Source: Chitinivibrionia bacterium (GTDB lineage: Bacteria > Krumholzibacteriota > Krumholzibacteriia > WVZY01). Taken from it: 9,111 bases of DNA. The position numbers and the translations under genes were made by a program. Numbering within the stretch: position 1 is the stretch's first letter; each line of letters begins with the position of its first letter. The stretch is from NCBI GenBank assembly GCA_016208665.1, contig JACQXT010000152.1:1-9111 (forward strand), in the 5' to 3' direction. This document shows positions 1 to 8,300 of this stretch, in pieces. Below the pieces are notes generated by a model. The model did no database searches. It saw only the letters and a program-made list of their open reading frames with translations, and was not told the DNA's origin.

Positions 1-2804
1 AGGAGGACGCCGAAGCCCACGAAGTCCTTCTGTGCCTGCAAACCGGAAGCGATCTCGAAGACCCGAACCGTTTCCGTTTCACGTCCAACGACGTGTATTT
101 CAAGTCCGAGGAGGAGATGCGCGAGCGGTTCGCCGACGCGCCCGAAGCGCTCGACGCCACCCTGGAGATCGCGGAGAAGTGCAATCTCGAGATCGAGACC
201 GGCCGCGCATACCTCCCGAAGTTTCCCCTGCCCGACGGCTATGAGAGCGGCGCCGCATACCTGAGGGATTGCACGTTCGCGGGCGCACAGGAACGGTACG
301 GAGAGATTCCGGATGCCGTGAAAGAGCGCCTGGCATACGAGCTCTCCGTCATCGAATCCATGGATTTCCCGGGGTATTTCCTCATCGTGAGAGATATCGT
401 CGATTATGCGAAGCGCATGCGCATTCCGGTGGGACCGGGGCGGGGGAGCGCTGCGGGGAGTCTGGTATGCTATTGCCTTGGAATAACGGACATCGATCCG
501 CTCGAGCACGACCTGCTCTTCGAACGTCTCCTGAATCCCGAGCGCGTCAGCATGCCGGACATCGACATCGATTTCGACTTCGAGCGGCGGGATGAAGTCA
601 TCCGGTACGTCATCGAACGCTATTCGAAGGAGAACGTGTGCCAGATCATCACGTTCGGAACGATGGCGGCGCGGGGAGTGGTGCGGGATGTGGGAAGGGT
701 GCTCAAGATCCCCTATGCCGAGGCGGACCGGATCGCGAAGCTCATTCCCGCACAACTGGGAACCACGCTCGAAGACGCGATGGGCGGGGTGCCCGACCTC
801 AGGAACCTCATCGAGAACAATCCGCTGTATGCGAAACTCATGAAACTGTCGCGGACTCTCGAAGGGCTTACCCGCCATGCGTCCACGCACGCCGCCGGCA
901 TGATCATCACGCCGACGCCCCTCGTGAACCACATTCCGCTCTACCGGACCAACAAGGAAGAAATCACGAGCCAGTACGACATGAAGAGCGTCGAGTTCAT
1001 CGGCCTGCTGAAGATAGATTTGCTTGGATTGCGAACCCTCACCGTGATCGATTCGACGCTCGCCATGGCGGAGAAGAACCACGGCATACGCATGAAGGCC
1101 GAGGAAATCCCCCTCGACGATCCTGCGGCGTACGATCTTCTGCGGGCGGCCGGAACGGTCGGCGTCTTCCAGCTGGAAAGCGCCGGCATGCGGGAACTCC
1201 TGAAGAATCTCGAACCGGAGGGATTCCACGACATCGTCGCCGTGAACGCCCTCTACCGGCCGGGCCCGCTCGGCAGCGACATGGTGAACTATTTCATCGA
1301 GTGCAAGCACGGCAAGAAGAAGATCGAATATGAAAGCCCCCTGCTCGAGCCGATTCTCAAGGAAACCTACGGCGTGATCCTCTACCAGGAACAGGTGATG
1401 CGCGTCGCGAGTTCGCTTGCCGGCTTCTCGCTCGGCGCGGCCGATCTCCTGCGAAAAGCGATGGGCAAGAAGAACCTGGCGGTCATGTCGGACCAGAGAA
1501 AGAAATTCATCAAAGGCGCCCTCGAGAAGGGAATCCAGAAACATGTCGCGGAGAAGATATTCGACAAGATGGAGAAATTCGCGCTCTATGGATTCAATAA
1601 GTCGCACAGCGCGGCCTATGCCGTGATCTCCGTGAGGACCGCCTACCTGAAGGCCCATTTTCCTGCGGAATTCATGGCCGCGACGCTCACGAGCGAAATG
1701 GACGCAAGCGACCGCGTCATGGTGCTGCTCGACGAGTGCCGCGAGATGGGGCTCGACGTCGTCCCGCCGGATATCAATTCGTGCGGGGCTTCATTCGAGG
1801 CTCGCGGCGGAAAGGTCGTGTTCGGGCTTGCAGCCATCAAGAACGTGGGATTGAGCGCCGTGAAGAACATCGTCCTGGAGAGAGCGGCGAACGGGCCCTT
1901 CTCGTCCCTGACCGATCTCTGCTGCCGGACCGGCTCGAAGATCGCCAACAAACGGGTCCTCGAGAGCCTGATTCAGGCGGGAACGCTGGATTCGCTGCCC
2001 GGCCACCGCGCGCAGAAGCTTAGCAACCTCGAACGTGTGATGGAACGGGCGCAGCGAAGTTCGCGCGACGCCGAGCGCGGGCAGATGGCGCTCACCTTTT
2101 CGTGCAATCAGGAGGCGGCCGACGAGAACCTGGCGGAGAGCGAACCGTGGACGCCGCAGGAGAAGCTGCGGAGGGAGAAAGAGGCGCTGGGTTTCTTCTT
2201 CTCGGGGCATCCGCTCGACAAGTACAAGAACGTGCTCGGCATGCTGAGCACCGTCAGCACGCCGCAGCTCAAGTCCAGCCCAAACGGCAAACACGCGGTC
2301 GTCGGCGGGATCGTCAGCTCGGTCAAGATGACGGTCGACCGGAAGCAGAATCCCATGGCGTTCATAACCATCGAGGACGGCGAAGGCCAGGCGGAAGCCG
2401 TGATTTTTTCGGATGTGCTGGAGAAGTTCAGGAAACACATCAGCCAGGATTCGGTTCTGCTGCTCGACGGAAAGGTGTCGTGCAGAAACGGCGGGGAAGG
2501 AAAGCTGCTCGTCAATTCGGTCGCTCCGGTGGATGGCGAGCATATTCCCGAGCCGCAGGAGATACACCTGTTCATCGACATCGACCGGGCCGGCGAGCGC
2601 ACCGTGGATGACTTGAAGAAGCTTCTTCCGGAAACGGAACGCGGAGCCGCCGTATTCTTCCATCTGCGCAGAAACAACGAGAACGGATGCATGATACGGT
2701 CGCGCTCAGGAGGGGTGAAACTGGACCTCGCCGTTCTGAACAAACTGTCCGCCTCGATCGGAGCCGAGAATATCAAGCTGATCATGGCGAATGCGAAAGG
2801 GTGA
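1..2804 (+). CDS. dnaE: DNA polymerase III alpha subunit, 5'-truncated by window edge
   Basis: Catalytic subunit of the replicative DNA polymerase (C family), which joins dNTPs at the fork with the beta clamp and clamp loader. The frame is open from base 3, giving 933 visible residues. Aligning the active-site Asp to E. coli DnaE suggests about 215 residues (most of the PHP domain) lie upstream, for a normal total near 1150. Visible, in window numbering: the end of the PHP region, then the palm motif GPGRGSAAGSLV (nt 438-473), the acidic motif PDIDIDFDF (Asp186/188/190) and the third catalytic Asp339 in LLKIDLLGLRTLTV. Next come YRPGPLGS and the fingers motif LYQEQVM, a helix-hairpin-helix region (about 604-665), a clamp-binding motif QMALTF (694-699), an OB fold (about 765-840) and a conserved C-terminal domain. 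All catalytic acids are intact. The stop codon shares its last base with the ATG of the next gene. A GTG at 93 is internal, not the start, because typical DnaE sequence continues upstream of it. Identification is secure. Confidence 0.97.
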   Translation, partial: EDAEAHEVLLCLQTGSDLEDPNRFRFTSNDVYFKSEEEMRERFADAPEALDATLEIAEKCNLEIETGRAYLPKFPLPDGYESGAAYLRDCTFAGAQERYGEIPDAVKERLAYELSVIESMDFPGYFLIVRDIVDYAKRMRIPVGPGRGSAAGSLVCYCLGITDIDPLEHDLLFERLLNPERVSMPDIDIDFDFERRDEVIRYVIERYSKENVCQIITFGTMAARGVVRDVGRVLKIPYAEADRIAKLIPAQLGTTLEDAMGGVPDLRNLIENNPLYAKLMKLSRTLEGLTRHASTHAAGMIITPTPLVNHIPLYRTNKEEITSQYDMKSVEFIGLLKIDLLGLRTLTVIDSTLAMAEKNHGIRMKAEEIPLDDPAAYDLLRAAGTVGVFQLESAGMRELLKNLEPEGFHDIVAVNALYRPGPLGSDMVNYFIECKHGKKKIEYESPLLEPILKETYGVILYQEQVMRVASSLAGFSLGAADLLRKAMGKKNLAVMSDQRKKFIKGALEKGIQKHVAEKIFDKMEKFALYGFNKSHSAAYAVISVRTAYLKAHFPAEFMAATLTSEMDASDRVMVLLDECREMGLDVVPPDINSCGASFEARGGKVVFGLAAIKNVGLSAVKNIVLERAANGPFSSLTDLCCRTGSKIANKRVLESLIQAGTLDSLPGHRAQKLSNLERVMERAQRSSRDAERGQMALTFSCNQEAADENLAESEPWTPQEKLRREKEALGFFFSGHPLDKYKNVLGMLSTVSTPQLKSSPNGKHAVVGGIVSSVKMTVDRKQNPMAFITIEDGEGQAEAVIFSDVLEKFRKHISQDSVLLLDGKVSCRNGGEGKLLVNSVAPVDGEHIPEPQEIHLFIDIDRAGERTVDDLKKLLPETERGAAVFFHLRRNNENGCMIRSRSGGVKLDLAVLNKLSASIGAENIKLIMANAKG

Positions 2805-3562
2805 TGATGAAACGCATGCTCGTGCTCCGGCTCGTGATCGCCTGTCTGACGGCCGCGCCGGCGGTTCTTCAGGCGGGCATTCTCTCGCCGATTTACAATG
2901 TCGACCATCCCACGGCGGGGCTCCTCGAACACGGGGAATACTACTGCGCCGGCAGGATAGGTCCGGAAAGCAGCGTCCTGGCCGGCCTGGGAGTGGGCAT
3001 CAAAGGCATATTCCAGATCGGCGCGTCCTTCGGCGTGCAGAAGGTGTTCGAACGGGGCAGCTTGGCGGCGAACGACAAGGTCGGATTTCAAGTGAAGGTG
3101 CGCCTGCTCGAGGAGTATCAAACGCCGGCGCTGGCGATCGGCTTCGACAATCAGGGGCGGGGGTTCTACCATGAAGACGCCGAACGCTACGATCGCAAGT
3201 CCCCGGGATTCTACGCCGTTCTGAGCAAGAACTATCTGACGGCGGCCGGGGAGATTTCATTGCACGGGGGAGCGAACTACAGCACCGAGAGCGAGGATGA
3301 CGGCAGTCCCGATTTCTTTGCCGGCGCCGATTGGAGGGTCATATCGGAGCTCTCCTTTCTGTTCGACGCCGACGCCGCTTTGAACGATAATGCCGATGGC
3401 GTGATGTTCGGGAAGGGTGGTATATATATAGACGGGGCGGTCAGAGTGAATTACGGCGGCCACCTCTCGTTCATGCTGGTGTTTCGCGACCTCACGGGCA
3501 ATTTCAAGCCGGCCGGAGGCGTGGGGCGAGAATTCGAGATTTCCGTTTGGGATTCATTCTAG
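2804..3562 (+). CDS. Exported YjbH-like small outer-membrane beta-barrel protein (predicted)
   Basis: A 252-residue protein starting with a basic n-region (MMKRM) and a hydrophobic stretch, with probable signal peptidase I cleavage after Ala24 (AVLQA/GIL). The rest alternates polar and hydrophobic residues with many Gly and aromatic positions, as in beta strands, and the chain ends in Phe (FEISVWDSF), a typical Bam-recognised barrel terminus. Segments such as [11 protein letters not shown] (from residue 108) and [15 protein letters not shown] (from 130) resemble the YjbH/DUF940 family, linked in enterobacteria to exopolysaccharide secretion; I match this from memory. Possible starts are GTG 2801, ATG 2804 and ATG 2807. 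AAAGGG just upstream fits 2807 best by spacing, while 2804 forms a TGATG overlap with the dnaE stop, so translation is probably coupled. A lipobox-like VIAC at residues 11-14 is present, but the hydrophobic core before it is short and contains Arg, so a lipoprotein is less likely. An upstream in-frame extension into dnaE lacks a signal and is not favoured. Precise function unknown. Confidence 0.75.
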   Translation: MMKRMLVLRLVIACLTAAPAVLQAGILSPIYNVDHPTAGLLEHGEYYCAGRIGPESSVLAGLGVGIKGIFQIGASFGVQKVFERGSLAANDKVGFQVKVRLLEEYQTPALAIGFDNQGRGFYHEDAERYDRKSPGFYAVLSKNYLTAAGEISLHGGANYSTESEDDGSPDFFAGADWRVISELSFLFDADAALNDNADGVMFGKGGIYIDGAVRVNYGGHLSFMLVFRDLTGNFKPAGGVGREFEISVWDSF

Positions 3563-3566
3563 GAGG
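3561..3566 (+). promoter_or_regulatory. Consensus Shine-Dalgarno site setting the accA start
   Basis: A perfect AGGAGG lies 7 bases before GTG 3574 and begins inside the TAG stop (3560-3562) of the preceding gene. It decides for the GTG start over the in-frame TTG at 3547, which would lie upstream of this site and inside the previous gene. The overlap with a stop codon suggests ribosomes ending the upstream gene can re-initiate here. Confidence 0.8.
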
Positions 3567-3573
3567 ATCGATC

Positions 3574-4575
3574 GTGGCTGAAGCAGGCAACGGAAAACCT
3601 TCGACGGCGGTTGCGAGCGGATATCTTCCGTTCGAGAAGCCGATTATCGAAATGGAAGAGAAGATCGCCGAGCTCAAGGCGATGGCCTCAATCCAGAACA
3701 TTTCCATGGATGACGAGATTCGCAGGGTCACCGAAAAGGCCAACCGGCTGCGGGATGAGATCTATTCGAAGCTAACGACCTGGCAGAAGGTGCAGCTCGC
3801 GCGCCATCCGAAGCGTCCCTTCACGCTCGACTACATCCAGGGCATGGCGGACAAATTCATGGAATTGCACGGGGACAGGGCATTTGCCGACGATCCGGCC
3901 ATCATCGGAGGATTCATGACGATGGAAGGCCGGAGGATGATGGTCATCGGACACCAAAAGGGCAGAAACACGAAGGAAAACATATTTCGCAATTTCGGAA
4001 TGCCGCATCCCGAGGGCTACCGGAAGGCGCTCCGGCTGATGAAACTCGCGGAAAAATTCCGGATCCCCGTGGTGACGCTGATCGACACTCCGGGAGCGTA
4101 TCCCGGCATCGGCGCCGAGGAGCGCGGACAAGCGGAGGCGATCGCGCGCAACCTCAGGGAAATGGCGGCTCTCGAGGTTCCGATTCTTGCGATCGTGATC
4201 GGCGAAGGCGGCAGCGGCGGCGCCCTGGCGCTCGGCGTCGGAGACAGGATTCTCATGCTCGAGTTCGCGATCTACTCCGTCATTTCTCCCGAGGGCTGCG
4301 CCGCAATTCTGTGGCGGGACCAGGCGAAGGCGAAAGAGGCGGCCGAGGCGCTGCGCGTGACTTCCGACGATCTCTACACGCTGGGAGTAATAGACAAGAT
4401 CATCAGGGAGCCGGACGGCGGGGCGCACCGGAATCCCGAAGCGATGGCCGCCGAGCTCAAGCGGGTCATCTATGAGGAATTGGAGTATCTCGCACGTTAC
4501 GATTCGGAGACGCTGAAGGAGCGGAGACGTCACAAGTACGCAAAAATAGGATACTTCCGGGAAGATTCGGCTTGA
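3574..4575 (+). CDS. accA: Acetyl-CoA carboxylase carboxyltransferase subunit alpha
   Basis: AccA and AccD form the carboxyltransferase that moves the carboxyl group from carboxybiotin-BCCP to acetyl-CoA, giving malonyl-CoA for fatty-acid synthesis in the cytoplasm. The 333-residue product has the family's N-terminal [14 protein letters not shown] (from residue 18), the crotonase-like core with [26 protein letters not shown] (Pro173 onward), the glycine-rich oxyanion-hole loop [12 protein letters not shown] (210-221) and [10 protein letters not shown], and the usual C-terminal [15 protein letters not shown]. It is slightly longer than E. coli AccA (319) because of a short Ala/Gly-rich N-terminal extension. 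No zinc ribbon is present, as expected, since that belongs to AccD, which must be encoded elsewhere. The GTG start is set by AGGAGG at 3561. It follows the envelope gene by 11 bases and is probably co-transcribed with dnaE. The dnaE-accA proximity matches E. coli. Identification is secure. Confidence 0.97.
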   Translation: MAEAGNGKPSTAVASGYLPFEKPIIEMEEKIAELKAMASIQNISMDDEIRRVTEKANRLRDEIYSKLTTWQKVQLARHPKRPFTLDYIQGMADKFMELHGDRAFADDPAIIGGFMTMEGRRMMVIGHQKGRNTKENIFRNFGMPHPEGYRKALRLMKLAEKFRIPVVTLIDTPGAYPGIGAEERGQAEAIARNLREMAALEVPILAIVIGEGGSGGALALGVGDRILMLEFAIYSVISPEGCAAILWRDQAKAKEAAEALRVTSDDLYTLGVIDKIIREPDGGAHRNPEAMAAELKRVIYEELEYLARYDSETLKERRRHKYAKIGYFREDSA

Positions 4576-4600
4576 CACCCGCCGGTTTTGAAAATATACT
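4572..4600 (+). promoter_or_regulatory. Near-consensus sigma-70-type promoter for the trm112-like unit
   Basis: A perfect -35 box TTGACA (4572-4577) overlaps the accA stop codon. After exactly 17 bases comes a -10 box TATACT (4595-4600), one mismatch from TATAAT. Transcription should start near 4607, leaving an untranslated leader of about 95 bases before ATG 4703. The -10 region is a clear AT-rich island in GC-rich DNA. The placement implies that the downstream genes can be expressed independently of dnaE-accA. No convincing terminator with a U tract was seen between accA and this unit, so read-through is also possible. Confidence 0.65.
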
Positions 4601-4702
4601 TTAACTACCAGCCAAAGCTTCAGTCAATGCCGTGAACCGTTGCAGGGTGCATATTGAATATCGCATTCCTTCCCCCACAGACCGTTTGTCCAGGGAGGCT
4701 CT

Positions 4703-4870
4703 ATGATTAAAGAAGAGCTGTTGAACATTTTAGCCTGTCCCAAGTGTAAGCAGAAGATCGTACTGGACCAGAACGGTAAATTCCTGAGATGTGATCACTG
4801 CAAGCTCAAGTACCCCATCAACGACCAGGGCATTCCCATAATGCTGGTCGACAGGGCCGAGAAGATCTGA
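4703..4870 (+). CDS. Trm112/YcaR-family small zinc protein
   Basis: A 55-residue protein of the Trm112 (UPF0434/YcaR) type, starting MIKEELLNILACPKCK. Four cysteines at 12, 15, 30 and 33 form two CxxC pairs (CPKC and CDHC) expected to bind one zinc ion. The tail YPINDQGIPIMLVDRAEKI is the family's conserved C-terminal segment. In eukaryotes and archaea Trm112 activates methyltransferases that modify tRNA, rRNA and release factors; bacterial members are less well defined and no methyltransferase partner is visible here. The start is backed by AGGGAGG (4692-4698), 4 bases before ATG. The gene is poorer in GC (79 of 168 bases) than its neighbours, partly because of its Lys- and Ile-rich make-up. 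It is the first gene after the promoter at 4572. Family assignment is firm; cellular role is inferred. Confidence 0.9.
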   Translation: MIKEELLNILACPKCKQKIVLDQNGKFLRCDHCKLKYPINDQGIPIMLVDRAEKI

Positions 4871-4910
4871 AGGGCGAGCACCCCCCTGATTTTAGCAGGA
4901 TGTAAACGGA

Positions 4911-5324
4911 TTGTGTCTTTATACGCATATCATCGTGGGGGCGCTGGCCGGCTCGGCCGCACCGCATGCGGCCCTCGCGCCGCTTTTGGGACTCGGCAGC
5001 CATATCGTGCTCGACTATGTCCCGCACTATGATTTTGAAAGAGTGAGCAGCGAGCTGTTCTTCGGAGGAGCGGCGCTGCTCCTGCTCAAGCTCGCCGGCG
5101 TTCTCGACCTCAACGCGTTTCTGGGAGGATTGTTCGGGGCGCTCCCCGACCTCGAGAATCTTCTGTGGAAATGGGGAATACTCCCCGAACACAAAAAGAT
5201 ATTTCTCACGCACAGCGGCATCATCCCGCACGGGCGGGAGGTCGGTCCGCGCAACCTCATTCTCCAGACGATGCTCGCGGCTGCGAGCGTCCTTGTCATG
5301 ATCGGGATGAAAGGATTTGCATGA
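4911..5324 (+). CDS. Small membrane protein resembling DUF457/YdjM-type metal-dependent hydrolases
   Basis: A 137-residue, hydrophobic protein. The N-terminus LCLYTHIIVGALAG with His6, then SHIVLDYVPHYD (Ser30-His31, Asp35, His39, Asp41) and GALPDLENLL (Asp80), recalls membrane-bound putative metal-dependent hydrolases, where His/Asp residues beside transmembrane helices bind metal. Likely membrane segments are about 9-35, 48-65, 67-79 and 112-134. A second His cluster, THSGIIPHGRE (His101, His107), lies in the polar part. The only reasonable start is TTG 4911. The frame upstream has a TAG at 4893 and no ATG or GTG, and the next GTG (4935) would remove His6. AGGA (4897-4900) gives a rather distant ribosome site. 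Its stop overlaps the start of the C25 peptidase gene (ATGA at 5321-5324), so the two are probably translationally coupled. The family call is from motif memory and moderate; a function is not established. Confidence 0.65.
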   Translation: MCLYTHIIVGALAGSAAPHAALAPLLGLGSHIVLDYVPHYDFERVSSELFFGGAALLLLKLAGVLDLNAFLGGLFGALPDLENLLWKWGILPEHKKIFLTHSGIIPHGREVGPRNLILQTMLAAASVLVMIGMKGFA

Positions 5325-8300
5325 GACTTCGCCGGGTATCGCTGATGGTCGCCGTTCTCTGGTGCATGCCGGCGCTCTCTCTGGCCGACGATATCCGCCT
5401 CGTTTCCGAAACGAACGGCGAGATGGTGGTTGAAGTGCGGTTCGACAATCCGGCGGCCGCGGAGGATCCTCCGATGCAGCCGTACCTCGCCGTTCCGGGG
5501 CTGCCTCGCTTGCACTACGCCAGGTTTTTCGTCGCGGTGCCGCGGCCCGACGGATGGAGGGTGACGGTGGCGGGCGGAGACTTTGCCGAGTCGGCCGGGG
5601 GACTTCCGGAACGCGTCGAAGCGGAGCGCGGCGGAGCGGTGCGAAGCGATAGCGCCGCCCGGAGCGGATGGTACCCTCATGAACCCATCGTCGTCTCGAG
5701 ACCGGTGTATTTCAGGAACGTACCCATGATCGGCGTGGATTGCTATGCCGTGCAGGTGGACTATGATAGAGACGCCAGGAGAACGTGGTCGGCATACACG
5801 ATCAGGATCCAGTATCCGCCGATCGAGCCCGGCCGCCTCGATCGGGCAATCGATCCGTTCGTCGCCGGCCTCGTCATGAACAGGCGGTTCATACCCGCTC
5901 CCGCACCGGCGGCTGCGGCCGGCGCGGACGCCCAGGCGGCGCCGGATCCCCATTTTTCTCTGTCGTCCAATTGGATACGAATCGAGATTGAAAGCCGCGG
6001 AATGTACGCGGTAACCGGAAGCGATATCTTTTCGCTCGGTTTTTCGCTCGACGCGATCGATCCGTCGACGATGCGTCTGTTCAGCGCGGGAGGCATCAAT
6101 CAGAGCAGGTCGTTCGCCGACACGACGGGAACCTGGAAGCCCGGCGCATGGATGACGGAGTGCGCCGTTCTCGTGCGAGACGGCTCCGACGGCGCATTCA
6201 ATCCGCAAGACAGCCTGGTGTTCTATGCCGTCGGGCCTCAGGGCTGGAAAGATCACTACAAGCCGGGAGCTCCCGATTCGGTATATTTCGACCATCTCTA
6301 CTCGACATCAAACGTGTATTTCCTTACCTGGGGCGGTTCATTCGGCGGCGCCCCCAAGCGAATGGATCCATCGCCGGCGCAGCCGGCGGGCGGCCCGTAC
6401 CGCACGACGTTTCCCGAACGCGCTTTTTTTGAAAAGAACATCGTCAAGAATTTCGATTTTGGAGGGGACGGCTGGCTCTGGACGGAAGAGAATGCGGGCA
6501 AGCTGGCCTTGCCGCCGGGCACAAAGCTGTTCCCGAGCTTTCAGGTCAAGGATCTCGTGGAGCAGGTTCCTCAATCATTCCGGACGGTTGCCCTCGCGCC
6601 GTACTGCGGACTCGCGTGTCCGGATACCGAGAACCACCCCAACGATAACCATCACGCCGTGTACAAGATGAACGGCGCCTGGATCACCGAGAAGATCTGG
6701 AACACGGGGTATGCGGCCCGGTACGAGAACGGTACGGCGGTCTCGGCGTCCGGTTATTTCCTCCAGGAAGGGCTCAACCGCCTGACCGTCGAGATTCCGC
6801 GCGATCTCAATCCCATAGACTTCATGTATTTCGATTTCTATTCGATCGCGTATGAGCGGTCGCTTCGGGCGGACGGCGGCGCGCTGGCATTCTCCATGCC
6901 GGATACGGCGGGACTCGTGAATATGCAGGTCGACAATTTCCCCGCATCCGGTTCTCTCTCCCTCTTCGACGTAACGGGCCAGTTCGATCCGCTCGTATTG
7001 AACGGGTTCGCCACCGTTCCGAGGCCGGACAACACCAGAACGGCCCGGTTCTCGCGCTCGTTCTCCGGAGAGAAGAAACATTTCTGGGCATGCGCGCAGG
7101 GGACATTCAAGCGGCCGCCTTCGATGCGGCGGCATATTCCAAGAGATCTCAGGAACACGGCGACGTCGCCGGACATGGTGATTCTCTATCACGGCGATTT
7201 CCGGGCCGCCGCCGAACGGTTGCGGGCACACCGCATGACCCTTCTGCCCTATTGCCCTAACCCCGACGTCGCCTCCGTCGACATCCAGGACGCCTACGAC
7301 AACTTCTCGGGCGGCGTTCACGATCCGATGGCGGTCAGAAACTACTGCAAGTTTCTCTACGACCGGGGTGACGGCGGCGGGTCGCCGAGGCTCCGCTATC
7401 TCGCCCTGCTCGGAGATGCGAACAGCGATTACAAGAACTTCGCGGCGTCGCAGCCGGATTATCTCCCGACGGATTTGATCCTCAATCCGTTCGAGGGAAC
7501 GCGGGAAGCCTATGCGACGGACGACCGGCTCGTCTTGATGGATGCGGAGGACGAGATAAGCGGTTACAGCATCCCCGACATCGCGGTGGGGAGGCTGCCG
7601 GCGGGGAGCGTCGACGAAGCGGACGGGATCGTGGACAAGATCATCGGGTACGAGACGTCGAATGAATTCGGCGCATGGCGCAACCGCATCCTCCTCGTGG
7701 CGGACGACGAGAAATCGACGAATACCAATGCGGACAGCGATTTCATCCTGCAGTCCGAGTCCCTGGCCGACGGCTTTGTGCCGCCCTACATCGACGTCTT
7801 CAAGATCTACCTGACCGAATTTCCCGACAGGGGAGGAGAGAACAAGGAGGATGCCCGGAACCTCTTCATCAGCCAATGGAGGAAGGGCGCGCTCCTCATA
7901 AACTATATCGGCCACGGGAGCACACGGCAAATGGCTGATGAAAAGGTGTTCCTGGAGGAGAATGCAAACGAGCTCGATAACGGATACCGGCTTCCGCTGA
8001 TGTGCGCCTTCAGCTGCACGATCGGAGATTTCGATAACGCCGCCGCGAAGAGCCTGTCGGAGAAGCTGCTCCTCAAGAAGGACGGCGGGGTGATCGGCTG
8101 CATTTCCGCGTCGCAGGTGACGTATATATTCACGAACTACGCACTCGATTTCAATTTATTCAGGGCGCTGTTTCCATCCGATCCGGGATTCTCCGAACCG
8201 GCGGGACTGGCGCTCATCGAGGCGAAGCTCAACACGCTCCCCTTTCCCAACCGGTTTCAAATGGAGAACAACGATAAGTACAATCTCATGGGAGACCCCG

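Noticed and set aside
1791..2663. 290-codon open frame on the minus strand within dnaE
   Set aside because: Fully covered by conserved DnaE sequence (helix-hairpin-helix, clamp motif, OB fold) on the plus strand.
2108..3172. 354-codon open frame on the minus strand across the dnaE/envelope-gene junction
   Set aside because: Overlaps two plus-strand genes with good starts and domains; Arg/Ser/Pro-rich shadow composition.
3419..3429. TA-rich run in the envelope gene as a promoter or repeat
   Set aside because: It encodes the in-frame residues Gly-Ile-Tyr-Ile within a predicted strand, and no matching -35 box leads to a sensible downstream start.
3547..3573. Earlier TTG start for accA
   Set aside because: It lies inside the previous gene and upstream of the perfect AGGAGG at 3561, which is correctly spaced for GTG 3574.
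4882..4900. Possible small hairpin (CCTG...CAGG) after the Trm112-like gene as a terminator
   Set aside because: Only a 4-base stem and no following T tract; too weak to call.
5027..6295. 422-codon open frame on the minus strand
   Set aside because: It lies antisense to the membrane protein and C25 genes, crosses their boundary, is rich in Arg/His with no recognisable domain, and reflects the high-GC codon use of the true strand.
6575..7930. 451-codon open frame on the minus strand inside the C25 peptidase
   Set aside because: The plus strand here encodes recognisable PorU/C25 sequence; the antisense product is a low-information, Arg/Val/Glu-rich shadow.
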